Shown piece by piece: positions 45,792-60,431 of a stretch of DNA of 64,000 bases. The position numbers and the translations under genes are program-made. The notes below the pieces were generated by a model. It was not told the origin of the DNA. It did no database searches and saw only the letters and a program-made list of their open reading frames with translations. The DNA comes from Ophiosphaerella korrae (taxonomy: Eukaryota > Ascomycota > Dothideomycetes > Pleosporales > Phaeosphaeriaceae), in the NCBI GenBank assembly GCA_028456385.1, contig JALNQF010000230.1:1-64000 (forward strand), read 5' to 3'. Within the stretch, counting starts at the first letter, position 1; every line of letters starts with the position of its first letter.

Positions 45792-48250
45792 CCTTAGTAT
45801 AACTCTAGATTAATATATAAGTACTATACTTTAATACAAAAGATAAAAAAGTAATATATATTAGAATACACTTTAAAGAAGATGCGATAATATAGTTTAA
45901 ACCTTACTAAATAGATTATACAATATATACTCTAGGAATATAGAAAGATAAAACAAGAGCTATCTTTAGAAGTTATAAATACTTTACTAAACAAATAAGA
46001 GTAGTATTTAGGGATATAGATATTACCTAATAAGCTAAAGAAAAGCTTAAAAAGCTTATATAATACAAGAGTATTACTAAATATATATTATAATTTAAAT
46101 AACTATTATAAAATATAAAATAGAGTAAATTAGCCCTAATATTACAATTAAAACAAGGACTAAACTCTAAAATATAATACAAAATAATCTATATAGAGAA
46201 ACTAAGAATACTAGAAACTCTAAAATAATAAGTAATATAAATTAATAATAATCATTAAGAATAGAAAAAGAATAAGTATAGAGGATAATCTAGAAACTAA
46301 GACACTAGAGACCCTATAATCCTTAACGTAAACAAGGATAGAAAAAAAAAAGAAGAATAAAGACTTTACGTACTTTAGCTATAGTAAGAAAAGTTACTAT
46401 GTAAAAGACTACTATTCTAAATAAAAGAAAGATACAATATACTATAAATATAGAAAACTAGGATACTTTGTAAAGAACTATAGAAGTAAAAACTTAAAAA
46501 AAGAAACTTAGTTAAAAATAACTAAAGGTAAGAAAGAAGTACTAAAAGTATAAGCTAAATCTTAAGAGAAAGTAGCTAGGAGTAAATTACTATAATATAT
46601 AATACTCTATTAGACCTTTTATTATAAAGATAACTACTATATATATCTTTCTAGTAAGTAGAGAGTAGGATAGTTTTTATAAAAGAATAGAGTAGTAGTA
46701 ATAAAAGAAAAAAGAATAAAAGTATAGCTAAAAGATATAGTATATATAATAGACCTACTAATAGAAGACTTAGAAAGGGAAAAGCCCTAGATTCTATTAA
46801 TCTAAGCTAAAGGACTAGCACTAGATAAAGAGACTACTATAGCTTCTTCTAAATAATAGTAAGAAAGTAAGTAATAAATTAATATAAAAGATATAGAATA
46901 TACCTAGTTAAAGATATATAGCTATAATAGCTATATAATAATAGATATAGAAAAATAAAATAAAGACTAGAAATTTGTATAGAAATACTTACTAGTTATA
47001 AGTATAGAGGAAGCGTATAAAGACTAGAAAGAATATAATCCTAAAGTAATAAAGTTTATAATATTCTAATAATAGATAGAATAATATATTGTTGTAGTAG
47101 GAAGGATATCTATATAAAGAGAATAGTAATACCTTATAAAAAAAACGTGATAGATTAATAAAGCCTATACACTAAGGGTACTAATAGTATACTATATCCT
47201 AATAACTACAACACCTAGAAAAGATAAATACTAAGTAGGGGACAATAAAAGAATAGATCTAGAACATCTAGTATATATAGAGATATTATAGATAATATAC
47301 CTAAATATAAACTACTATATATATAGAGAGTCTAAGGCACGTAACTATATATAGCTAGTATAAAGAAAAGGCTATAACTATATAAACGTAATTATAAGAA
47401 GAATTATTTAAGGCTAGGAAATAATTAGAATACCTAACAAAGAATATATAGTAATTAGACTAGAACTAAAATTATTAAAAGAATAAATTCAAAGAAAACT
47501 ATAGTATAAATATACTTATAACAAATATCTAAAATATAAAAATTGTAAACGTAAAACAAGGTAAGAGCCCTAGAAAGATAGATAATTTAAAGAAAGACCT
47601 AAGTAAGAAAAGCTATAAAGTATAAGAGGCCTATATATTATAAAAATAGGTATATACTAAAAAAAGAAAGTATAACTAATAATTAATAGTAGAGCTACAA
47701 GAAACTTTATATTAAAGAAGTTTGTAGAAAACTAAAGAATAAATTACGTAACAAAGAAATACCTTTAATAGCTAAGTATAATTAAAGGAAAACTATTTTA
47801 AGAACCTATTAGGTTTAAAATAGTACTATCTATATTAAGAATAGAAAGACTAGAGATTTAAAATATAATTATAGATATAATAACAATTAATAATAAACAA
47901 GACGTAATACTAGGTATACTATAGTTATAAATAACTAACCTAAGGATTAATTAGAGAATAGAAAAGATTACTTACCCTAAAAAAGATATATTAAAAGCTA
48001 ATATAACTATATACAAAGGAGAATTCCTAGAAGAATATAAAAGATAGGAGAAACAGCTTACTAAGCTAGATAACTACCTTCTAGAATACTAACTATAGGA
48101 CTTAGTAATAAACCTAAAAGAAGGAAAAAACGTAGGATAGAGTCTAGTGTACTAAAAAACTAAAGAAGAATTAAAGATTAAATAAACGTTTATATAGAAC
48201 GCGCTAAAAAAAAGATAGATATAAGAATCTTAATCCTTAGTAGTATATAG
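45792..48250 (+). pseudogene. E5 gag-protease-RT relic, middle part
   Basis: This continues gag (VIYIRI, zinc-knuckle relics near 46,365-46,490 with Cys to Tyr), then a protease with an IDSRATRNF-like site near 47,685-47,705, and on to the first RT region. The frame is riddled with stops. It is collinear with E2 22,405-25,205 but lacks the MITE and the 165-bp insertion found there. Confidence 0.7.
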
Positions 48251-48255
48251 ACTTA

Positions 48256-48630
48256 TGTAACAGGGCTACTAGTTATTAACTACTAGTAACCTATTTTTAG
48301 GAGTATTAGTAGATTAGGAGTTAATAGTAAAAGCTTGTATAGTAATCTATAATAACTATAAATAATAGAAGATATCTTGCGATTGTCTTATATTAGTGTT
48401 CTGTAGTTAAAGGATTAAATTACTAATACTATCCTAATAATATATAGTTCTATTACTATATACTATTACTAATCTATTTATATAACTTTATAGATTACTC
48501 TACGTCTTACGTGTTTAAATTGTAGTATATTTCCTAATCTAGGTTATTACTCTACTTATCCTATACTTTGTTAGTATCTAAGTCTAGGTTAATTAGTTTA
48601 ATCACGATTTCTTTTATTACGCCTATAACA
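48256..48630 (-). repeat. E7 3' LTR
   Basis: 375 bp, starting TGTAACAGGGCTACTAGTTA and ending GCCTATAACA. It has the subtype C centre with one AATCTATTT...ATAGATTACT unit fewer than its partner. Confidence 0.82.
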
Positions 48631-51600
48631 CTATCTCCCTCTCTAAATAGATCCTAGTTTATCTACCCTAGGGCTAAGGTTATTAATCTAGTTTCCTCGT
48701 TAATATTAAGTTCCTTATCTTCTCTTATACCTACTAAGTCTACCCTTTACTATCTTTAATTAGTAGATTATATATTATACTATAGTATTATAATATTTCT
48801 TTACTCTTATTATAAGTCTTTAAATTATTTTATAAATTATATTTCTTTAAAGTATAGTAAGGCTTATAAGGCGTATATTTATACTAATACCTATTTATAT
48901 TGTAATCTTTCTAGCGTATCTCTAGTAGAGTATAAGTTAATAATACTTATTTGTACGTCTATACTTATTTATAACAAGGAGAGCTATTAACTACGCTAAA
49001 GATAAACTATCTAGATAGATTGTAGAGGCTAAAAAGGAACGTAATTAGATTCTAAGTATATAAGTAGAAAATTATACCTATTTAGTTTGTCTTTATAAAA
49101 CAAAGGCTTTAAATAATAAAAAGTCTATTACGTAAGCTATCTTTATAGAGTCTAAGCTTAATTTTAAGGCTAATATAGAGGCTACTCTTACTCTTACTAT
49201 ATTAAGTATTCTTATTACCTCTCTATCTAGTAGTAGTAGTATTGATTTTCTTAGTTCGCTATAAAGTAGTCTAGAGGATTTTAACTTTAGAACTCCTCTA
49301 GTTTCTTAAGGTAATTAAGGTTATCTTCTAGTTCCTATATTTCTTTCTATAGTTAACCTTTCTCGTTAATACCTATCTATTCTACTAAGTAGTAGTTTTT
49401 TCTATTTTAGAACTAGTATACTAAGATTTTCTTAACTTCTTACTCTTTTTATTCTCTATACGTGTCTACTTTATATACTAGAAGTTCTACTTCTTGTAGT
49501 ACTTTTTCTAGTAGTAATATATAAAGTATTAGGTGTATTATTATTTTATCTAGTAGCCTTAGTTTAAATATAACTAGTGTAACTTCTTTTTTAATTTTAT
49601 ATAGTTCTATTTTAACGTAATCTAGTTTAGGACTTAATTCCTTACTTTTAATATTTCTTTATATTAACTATACTTTTTCTTACTCTCTATATTAAGGGCC
49701 CTCTTAGTATTTCTTATTGTAGTATTTTACTATTTAATCCTATAAGAATTCTATATCCTATTATAATTAATTATGTATTTCTTTAAGTTTATTTATTAAG
49801 TTTTCTCCTCTTAAAGACTAAGATACTTAGAATTTTAGTATCTAGTATATATTAGGGTTAAATCTATAATTTATAAAGAAAGGTAATACTTCTATTACTA
49901 TATTCTTTATACTATTATATACTAGTTATACTATAAGTAATAGTTATACCTAATTATTCTAATTGTAGTTAAGGTAGTATCTTAAGTATTATTCTACTAT
50001 CTAGTTTATACGTTCTAATTATCTATCTATCTATAGGTAGTATGCTATTAATATTATATACTAGATTCCTAATAATACTACTATTATTCTCTATAATTTT
50101 AATATAAATCTTACGTCTCTATCTATAATAATTTTATCTAAGATACTATATTAACTAACTATAGTCCCTAGGACCTAATATATAGTAACTTCTATCCTAC
50201 TTTTTTCTTTATATAGTCTAAAGTATAAGTACTTTATAAGTTTATCTACTATTATTAGGATTCTATTATATTTAACTCCTAATATTAGGTCTTTAGATTT
50301 TAGTAGTTTCGTAATAAAGTCTATTATAATAACTCCTTAATATCTTTCTAGTATTTTAACTAGTTATAATTTTCTATATAGTGCGTGTCTAGTATACTTA
50401 TTTCTATAAGATTCTATACAATCTCGTAGTACTTCTATTACTAGTTGCCTTACTTTTAAGATATAATAATCTCTTAAGAGTCTATCTAATATTTTATTAA
50501 TACCTTAATATCTATATACTAGTAGTTTATAGAATTATTGTATAAATTCTCTTTATATTTTACTTAGTATATATATTTGTCTATATACATTTATAATTTC
50601 TTCTAAGATTTTAAGCTTCTTTATTTCTTTAGAGACTTTCTCTATTTCTTTCTAAATCTATTTATCTAGCTTACTACTCTTCTTTTTAAGTGTTATAGCT
50701 ATTTTAAGTATATTTAGGACTAAATATCTTTCTTTATTCTTAATTAGAACTATACTAGTAGTATTTACTTCTTCTTATAAGTCTAGTCTTCTACTTAGAG
50801 CGTCTATAAATTAGTTATCTTTATTCTTAGTATATATAATTTCTATATTAAATATTAACAAAAACTCCTACTATCTTATATAGCGTTGTAATTAATCTTT
50901 ATTTATTATAAATCTTATAAGATTCCTATAGTCTATATAAACTTTTGTTTAATATTTTACTCCTTATAAGTATACTCTCTATTATTTAAATACTTTATAG
51001 ATTACTATTATTTCTTTGTCGTAGATTAAGTAATTAAGTTCTACTAGTTTTATTTTCTTAGAGAAGTATTTAACTAAGTATTCTTATTTTATATCTTAGT
51101 CTTCTTGTATTAGTACTATTCTATAGACTAAGTTAGATACGTCTATTTTTACTATTACTAGTAGGTCTAGGTTATATATCCTAATAACTTAATTTCCTAT
51201 AAATTACTACTTAATTTAATTAAATACTTTCTTGTACTCTTTAGTCTATTTAAATAGTGTATCTTTTTTTATAAGGTTTATTAGTAGTTCTATTAATTTA
51301 AACTAATTAACTATTAGTTTTCTATAAAAGTTAACTAGTCTATAAAATTATTATACTTCTTATAGGTTCTTTAGTATTAGCTATTCTTTAATTACTTTAA
51401 TCTTATTTAAGTTAATCCTAATCTTTTCTAGTTCTATAATAAATCTAAGGAAATCTATTTCTTTTATATAAAATTTGTATTTTCTTATTTTAAGAAATAG
51501 TTTATTTTCTACTAGCTTTTCTAATACTTTGTATACGTATTTTATGTGTTCTTTCTCTATTTCTAAGAATATAAGGATATTATCTAGATATATAAATATA

Positions 51601-53123
51601 AATATATCTAAGTACTCTCTTAGTACTATATTAATTCTTTCTTAGAATACTACTAGTGTATTTATTAATCTAATTAGTATAACTAAGTATTTAAATAGTC
51701 TATATTGCGTTCTAAAAGTAGTTTTCTATTTATTTCTTTTTCTAATTCTAATTTAGTAGTAGGCGTTTTAGATATCTAGTTTAGTAAAGATTTAAGCTTT
51801 TTATAGTCTATCTTATATTTTATTAATTTATAGTAAAGGGTATTAGTTCTTATTTATAATTGCGTTTATCTTCCTAAAATCTACGTAAGGTTATTTTTTA
51901 TCTATCTTTTTCTTATCTATAAATATAAGTCTATGTACTATTAAGAAGTTAAATCCTTGTATCTATCCTTTCTTAGTTACGTTCTAGATAAATACTCTCT
52001 TAATCTTAGACTCTTCTTCTATTTTCCTATAGACTAGGCTCTATCTTATATTTTTTCCTTCTTGTAGTTCTATTACTAAGTCTTATAGTTAGTGTTCTAG
52101 AAGATAGTTGTTAGGTTCTATAAGTTATTTCTCTTATTTTTTATATTCTTCTAGGAATTATCTTTTATACGTAGTTATATTAGCTTTTAACGTATCTTTC
52201 TTAGAGTAACTAATTCTTCTTATTCTTTAATTAATTATTAGGTTAGTTATTTATAACTTTAGTATTCCTAGTATACTTTCTTATTTATTATTAATTGTTG
52301 TTATATCTATAACTATATTTCTAACTTCTAGTCTATCTAACTTTAGTGTTAAAAGTATTATTTTAAATTTAATATGTTTTTAAAATAGTTTTCTTTTAAT
52401 CGTACTTAGTTATTAAGAGTATTTCTTTATTATATAACTTATTCCTAAGTTTCTTATAAACTTTTTTAATATAAAGTTCTTTATAGCTCTACTATTAATT
52501 ATTAAGTATACTTTCTTTCTTTAATATATACCTATTTTTGTAATGTATAGGCCTCTTATACCTTATAACTTTTCTTATTTAGGTTTTTCTTTAAATTATC
52601 TATCTTTCTAAGGCTATTACCCTGTTTTACATTTATAATTCTTGTATTTTAGATATTTATTATATATATACTTATACTATAGCCTTTCTTTAATATATTC
52701 TTTTAATAGCTTAGGTCCTAGTCCAATTAATATATATTCCTTATTAGGTATCTTAATTATCTCCTAACCTTTAATTTCTTTCTTTAGGATTACCCTTATA
52801 TAGTTATATCCTTTTTCTTGTTTTAGCTATATATAGTTTCGTGCCTTTTTTTCTCTATATAAGTAATAATATATATTTAAACATAATACTAATACTATTT
52901 CTAAATATACTAGATGTTCTAGGTCTATTTTCTTATTATCCTCTACCTCGTAACTATCTATACTAGGTCTTGTTATTATTAGGATATAGTATACTACTAG
53001 TACTTATAGTATATAGGCTTTATTAATCTATTACGTTTTCTTTATAAGATACTACTACTCTCTTTATATAGGTATTCTTCTTACTATAACTATATATTAC
53101 TCTCTCTATTATTAAAATTTTAT

Positions 53124-53527
53124 TATAATAGGCTACCTATTATTAACTATAGATAACCTATCTTGTAAAAGTTTATAGATTAAAAGTTAATAACAAAAGC
53201 TTATATAGTAATCTATAATAACTATAAATAATAGAAGATATTTTACAATTATCTTGTATTAGCGTTCTATAGTTAAAGGATTAAATTACTAATACTATCC
53301 TAATAATATATATACTTATTAACTATATACTTCTATTAATCTATTTATATAACTTTATAGATTACTCTAATCTATTATATATATTTATAGATTACTTTAC
53401 GTCTTATATATTTAGATTATAGTACGCTTCTTAATCTAGGTTATTACTCTACTTATCTTATACTTTGTTAGTATCTAAGTTAAGACTAATTAGTTCTATC
53501 TCGATTTCTCTTTTTACGCCTATCACA
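53124..53527 (-). repeat. E8 left LTR (subtype C)
   Basis: 404 bp, starting TATAATAGGCTACCTATTAT and ending GCCTATCACA. The centre holds AATCTATTTATATAAC and AATCTATTATATATATT units. Confidence 0.78.
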
Positions 53528-55268
53528 CTATTCCCTCCTCTAGGTAGATTCTAGTTTATTTATTCTAGGGCTAAGGTTATTAACCTAGTTTCTTTGTTAA
53601 TATTAAGTTCCTTATCTTCTCTTATACCTACTAAGTCTACTCTTTACTATCTTTAATTAGTAGATCGTGTATTACGCTATAGTATTATAATATTCCTTTA
53701 TTCTTATTATAAGTCCTTAAATCCTCTTATAGATTATATTTCTTTAAAGTATAGTAAAGCTTATAAGGCGTATATTTAAGCTAATACTTATTTATCTTAT
53801 AACTTTTCTAGCGTATCTCTAGTAGAGTATAAGTTAATAATACTTATTTGTACGTCTATACTTATTTATAATAAGGAGAGCTATTAACTACGCTTAAGAT
53901 AAACTATCTAGATAGATTATAAAGGCTAAAAAGGAAGGTAATTAGATTCTAAGTATATAGGTAGAAAATTATACCTATTTAGTTTATCTCTATAAGATAA
54001 AGGCCTTATATAATAAGAAGTCTATTACGTAAGCTACTCTTATAGAGTCTAAGCTTAATTTTAAAGAGGCTATAGGGGCTACTCTTACTCCTATTACGTT
54101 AAATACTCTTATTACCTCTCTATCTAGTAGTAGTACAATTAATTTTCTTAGTTTACTACTAGGCGTTCTAGGAGATTTTAATTTTAGAACTCCTCTAGTT
54201 TTTTAGAGTAGTTAAGATTATCTTCTAGTTCTTATATATCTTCTTATAGTTCTCCTTTCTTATCTTTACTTATCTATTTTACTAGGTAGTAGTTTTTTCT
54301 ATTATAGAACTAGTACTATAGGATTTCTTAAACTTCTTATTCTTCTTATTCTCTATATATATCTACTTTGTACACTAGTAGTTTTACTTCTTATAGTACT
54401 TTTTCTAGTAATACTACGTTAAATATTAAGTATATCCTTATTTTGTCTAGTAGCTTTAGTTTAAATATAACTAGTGTAACTTCTTTTTTAATTTTATATA
54501 GTCTTATCTTAACGTAATCTAGTTTAGAACTTAATTGTTTACTCTTAATATTTCTTTATATTAACTATACTTTTTCTCTTTCTCTAAGTTAAGGTACCTC
54601 TTAGTATTTTCTATTATAGTACTTTACTATCCTATCCTATAAGAATTCTATATCTTGTTATAGCTACTTATGTATCTCCTTAAGTGTATTTATAAAGTTT
54701 TCTCCTCTAGAAGACTAAGATACTTAAAATCTTAGTATCTAGTAAGTATTAGGGTTAAATTTATAGTTCGCGAAAAAAAGTAATACTCTTATTACTATAT
54801 TCTTTACACTATTGTATACTAGCTATACTATAGGTAATAGCTATACCTAATTATTCTAATTGTAGTTAAAGTAGTATCTTAAGTATTATTCTACTATTTA
54901 GTTTATACGTTCTAATTATCTATCTATCTATAGGTAGTATACTATTAACATTATATATTAAATTCTTAATAATACTACTATTATTCTCTATAATTTTAAT
55001 ATAAATCTTACGTCCCTATCTATAATAATCTAATCTAGAATACTATACTAGCTAATTATAGTTCCTAGAACCTAGTATATAGTAACTTCTATCTTACTTT
55101 TTTTTATATATAGTCTAAAGTATAAGTACTTTATAAGTTTATCTACTATTATTAAGATTCTATTATATTTAATTCCTAATATTAGGTCTTTAGCCTTTAG
55201 TAGTTTTAGAATAAAGTCTATTATAATAACTCTTTATAGTTTTTCTAGTATTTTAACTAGTTATAGTA

Positions 55269-55569
55269 TTGTAAGGGAGTTATCCTTTATATCTCTTATT
55301 TTCGTACTAATGTTAGTAAGTTTGCAACTTACTAACATTGCAAACTTACTAATATTACAAAACTTACTAATATTGCGAACTTACTAATATGCTAGTAAGT
55401 TTACAACTTACTAACATTCAACTACCTTTCTACTTTTAGTTAGCGCTTAGTAAGCTACTAGGTATATATACCTAGTACTTACTTAGATAGCTTTATCTAC
55501 TATTTACTCTTCTTAGTTAATTATTAAAACTACCTTATTAAGTTATCTTGCGTAAGGTCTACTTTACAA
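55269..55569 (+). mobile_element. MITE copy 3 (301 bp), TSD GTA
   Basis: It starts TTGTAAGGGAGTTATCC and ends CTACTTTACAA. It is flanked by GTA at 55,266-55,268 and 55,570-55,572. The empty site is visible in other copies (TTATAGT..CCTATATAGT, for example near 16,570). Inside, the GTTAGTAAGTTTGCA unit occurs in both orientations (about 55,312-55,425), making stacked hairpins, followed by the CTAGGTATATATACCTAG palindrome. Confidence 0.78.
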
Positions 55570-58500
55570 GTATCTTATATAGTGCGTATCTATTATACTT
55601 ATTCTTATAGTATACTATATAGTTTTGTAGTACTTCTATTACTAGTTATCTTACTCTTAGGATATAGTAATCTCTTAGAAGTCTATCTAGTATTTTGTTA
55701 ATACCTTAGTATCTATATACTAGTAGCTTATAAAATTATTATATAAATTCTCTTTATATCTTACTTAGTATATACGTTCTTCTATATACTTTTGTAATTC
55801 CTTTCTAGATTTTAAGTTTCTTTATTTCTTCTTAAATCTATTTATCTAGTTTACTACCTTTCCTCTTAAGTATTATAGCTATTTTAGGTATATTTAGGAC
55901 TAAATATCCTTCTTTGTTCTTAACTAAAATTATACTAGTAGTATTTACTTCCTTTTATAAGTCTAGTCTTCTACTTAAGGTATTTATAAACTAGTTGTCT
56001 TTATCCTTAGTATATATAATTTCTATATTAAATATTAATAGGAATTCCTACTATCTTGTATAGCGTTATAATAATTCCTTATTTATTATAAATCCTATAA
56101 GATTCTTATAGTCTATATAGACTTTTATTTAATATTTTACTCTCTATAAGTATACTCTCTATTATTTAAAGGCTTTATAGATTACTAGTATTTCTTTATT
56201 ATAAATTAGGTAATTAAGTTCTACTAGCTTTATTTTCTTAGAGAAGTACTTAACTAAGTATCCTTGTTTTATATCTTAGTCTTCTTGTATTAATACTATT
56301 ATATAGACTAAGTTAGATACGTCTATCTTTACTATTGCTAGTAGGTCTAGGTTATATATTCTAATAACTAGATTTTCTATAAATCTTTATTTAACTTAGT
56401 TAAACGCTTTATTATATTTCTAGGTCTACTTAAATAGTGTATCTTTCTTTATAAGGTTTATTAGTAGTTCTATTAGTTTTAACTAGTTAACTATTAACTT
56501 CTTATAGAAGTTTACTAGTCTATAAAATTACTATACCTCTTATAGGTTCTTTAGTGTTATCTATTTTTAGATTACTCTAATCTTGTTTAAATTAATTCTA
56601 ATTTTCCTTAGTTCTATAATAAATCCTAGGAAGTTTATTTCTTATGTATAAAACTTGTACTTTCTTATTTTAAGAAATAATTTATTTTCTACTAGCTTTT
56701 CTAGCACTTTATATAGGTATTATACGTATTCTTCTTCTATTTCTAAGAATATAAGGATATTATCTAGGTATATAAATATAAATAAATCTAAGTACTCTCT
56801 TAGTATTATATTAATTCTTTCTTAGAACGCTGCTAGTAGGTTTATTAGTCTAAATAGTATAACTAAATATTTGTATAGTCTATACTATATTCTAAATATA
56901 GTTTTCTATTTATCTCCTTTTCTAATTCTAATCTAGTAGTAGGCGTTTTAGATAACTAGTTTTGTAAAGATTTTAGCCTTTTATAGCCTATCTTATATTT
57001 TATTAATTTATAGTAAGGAGTATTAATTCTTGTTTATAATTGCGTTTGTTTTTCTAATATTTATATAAGGTTGTTTTTCTTTTATCCTTTTCTTATCTAT
57101 AAATATAAGTCTATATACTATTATGGATCTAGATTCTTATATCTATCCTTTCTTTGTTACGTTTTATATAAATACTTGTTTAATCTTAGATTCTTCTTCT
57201 ATTTTTCTATATACTAGGCTCTATCCTATGTTTTTTCCTTCTTTTAGTTCTATCGCTAAGTCCTATAGTTAATATTCTAAAAGGTAGTCTTTAGGTTTAG
57301 TAAGTTGTTTTTCCTATTTCTTATATTTTTCTAGAAACTATCCTTTGTATATACTTATGTTAGCTGTTAATATATCTTTCTTAAGGTAACTAATTTTTTC
57401 TATTCTCTAATTAATTCTTAGGTTAGTTATTTATAACTATAGTATACCTAATATTATATCTTGTTTATTATTCATTGTTGTTATATCTATAACTATATTC
57501 TTAATTTCTAATCCTTCTAACCTTAGCGTTAAAGGTATTGTTTTAAACTTAATAAGTTCCTAAAATAGTTTTCCTTTAATTATACTTAGTTATTAAGGGT
57601 ATTTTATTGTTATATAACTTATTCTTTAGTTTTCTATAAACTTCTTAGATATAAAGTTTCTTATTACTCTACTATTAATTATTAATTATACTTTCTTTTT
57701 TTAGTACGTTCTTTTTTTTGTAACGTGTAGTCCTATTATACCTTCTAGCCTTTCTTACTTAGGTCTTTCTTTAAATTATCTATCTTTCTAGGGCTATTAC
57801 CTTGTTTTACGTTTATAGTTCTTGTGTTTTAGATATTTATTATATGTATATTTATACTATAGCCTTCCTTTAACGTTTTCTTTTAATAGTTTAAATCCTA
57901 GTCTAATTAATATATATTCTTTGTTAGGTATTTTAATTATTATCTAATCTTTAATTTCTTTCTTTAGGATTACCCTAGTATAGTTATATCCTTTTTCTTA
58001 TCTTAGCTATATATAATTTTGTACCTTTTCTTCTCTATATAAGTAGTAGTATGTATTTAAATATAATACCTATAATATTTCTAGATATACTAGATATTCT
58101 AGGTCTATTCTTTTATTATCTTCTACCTAGTACTTATCTATACTAGGTCTTGTTATTATTAGGATATAGTATACTACTAGTACTTGTAGTATATAGGCTT
58201 TATTAATCTATCGCGTTTTTTTTATAAGATACTACTACTCCTTTTATATAGGTATTCTTCTTACTATAACTATATATTACTTTATTTACTCTTAGAATAT
58301 TATAAATTTTATTACTTTAGAATTACGTTCTTTCTAGTCTTTATACGCTTCTTCTATACTTATAACTAGTAAGTATTTCTAAATAAATTTCTAGTCTTTA
58401 TTTTGTTCTACTATATCTATTATTATATAGCTATTATAGCTATATATATTTAATTAGGTATACTCTATACTTTTTATATTAACTTATCTCTTACTTCTTT

Positions 58501-59969
58501 ATAATTCTTTAGAAGAGACTATAGTAGTTTCTTTATCTAGTACTAGTCCTTTAGCCTAGATTAATAAGGTCTAGGGCTTTTCTCCTTTTAAATCCTCTAT
58601 TAGTAGGTATATTACGTAAGCTATTTCTTCTAGCTACGCTTTTATTCTATCTTCTTTTATTACTACTACTTTCTATTTCTATAGGAACTATCTTACTCTC
58701 TACTTACTAGAAAGATTTGTAAAGTAGATATTATTATAATAAAAGGCTTAGTAGAGTATTATATATTATATTTCTTTACTCTTAGCTACTTTTTCTTAAG
58801 GTTTAGCTTCTACTTTTAGTGCTTCCTTTTTTTCTTTAGTTGTCTTTAACTAGGTTTCTTTATCTTTCTTACGGTCTTTACTTCTATAGTCTTTTGCGAA
58901 GTATCCTAGTTTTCTATATTTGTAATATACTATATCCTTTTTTTATTTTAAATAGTAGTTCTTTACGTAGTAGCCTAGTTTCTTATAGTTAAAATACGTA
59001 AAGTCTTTATTTTTATTTTTATTTTTATTCTTATTAGTATTAAGGATTATAGGGTCTCTCTTGTTGTAGTTCTAAGTAGGTCCTCTATACTTATTCTTCT
59101 TCTATTCTTAAAGATTATTGTTAATATACGTTACCTATTATTTTAGGGCTTCTAGTGTTCTTAGCTTTTTTATATAGATTATCTTGTATTGTATTTTTAA
59201 GTTTAGTCTTTGTTTAAATTATAATATTAGGGATAGCTTATTCTATTCTATATTTTGTAATAGTTATTTAAATTATAATACGTATTTAGAAATACTCTTG
59301 TTTTATATAAGCTTTTTTAGCCTTTCTTTAGCTTATTAGGTAATATCTATATCCTTAAATACTACTCTTATTTGTGTTATAAAGTATTTGTAACTTCTAA
59401 AGATAGCTCTTGTTTTATCTTTCTAGTTTATTAGGGCGTACGTTGTATAGTCTATCTAGTAAGGTTAAAACTATCTTATTACGTCTCCTTTAACATACAT
59501 TCTAATATATATTACTTTCTTGTCTTCTCTATTAAAGTATAGTACTTATATATTAATCTAAAGTTATACTAATACTATAAAAGGTTTTAGGTTTTCCTTT
59601 ATTCTATTAAACTTCTTAAGTATAGGTATCTTTAGTAGTTTCTTTATTGTACTTATCTTTAGTCTTTAGGTAATTAACTCTATTTAATTTTATCCTTTAA
59701 TAATAGCTTTAATTTAGGCTTTATTCTATTTTGCGTATTCTTAGAGTTCTTTGTTCTAGGTTTCTTAGGTATTAATTACTATCTTTATATCTTCTTTTTC
59801 TAAGATTAAGTTATTTAGATAGTCTTTAATTTACTTCTATATAGTATTATCTAATTTATAACTACTTATAGGTGCTTTAGCTACTTTCTTAGTTAAACTT
59901 TCTACTATTGTGTTAGCTAGACTATATACTAGTTACGCTTCGCTTTTCTTAATAACTAGATTAGTAAGG

Positions 59970-60431
59970 TGTAATAGGCTATCTATTATTAACTATAGGT
60001 AGCTTTATCTTGTAAAAGTTAGTAGATTAAGAATTAATAACAAAAGTTTATATAGTAATCTACAATAACTATAAATAGTAGAAGATATCTTATAACTGTC
60101 TTGTAATAGCGTTCTATAGTTAATAGATTAAATTACTAATACTATCCTAATAATATGTATTATTACTACTATATACTAATATCTATATATAGCTTTATAG
60201 CTTTGTATTTACTAAGATTACAAATTTATAAATTTATTACGTATCCTATTTTATAACTTTATATTTGCTAAGATTACGAATTTACGAATTTGTTACGTAT
60301 TTAAATTGTAATTAGCTTCCTAATCGAATTTATTATCCTATAGGTTAGTACCCTACTTTTTCTATATTATGTTATTATCTAACTTAGAGTTAATTAGTTC
60401 TATTACAATTTCTCTTATTATTCCTATAATA
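59970..60431 (-). repeat. E8 right LTR (subtype B)
   Basis: 462 bp, starting TGTAATAGGCTATCTATTAT. The centre carries two TACTAAGATTACAAATTT / GCTAAGATTACGAATTT units as in E6 LTRs, unlike the left LTR of the same element. Confidence 0.78.

Larger units (their letters stand above)
53124..60431 (-). mobile_element. E8: chimeric chromovirus inside E7, no TSD, mismatched LTRs
   Basis: Bounded by LTRs at 53,124-53,527 and 59,970-60,431, with the full internal gene order on the minus strand (gag knuckles near 58,890-58,990, RT near 56,755). The left LTR has the subtype C centre and the right LTR has the subtype B centre. The flanks are TTTAT on the left and GTATT on the right, so there is no duplication, and about 450 bp of E7 is missing at the site. 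A 301-bp MITE lies inside. An origin by recombination between two elements fits better than simple insertion. Confidence 0.75.
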
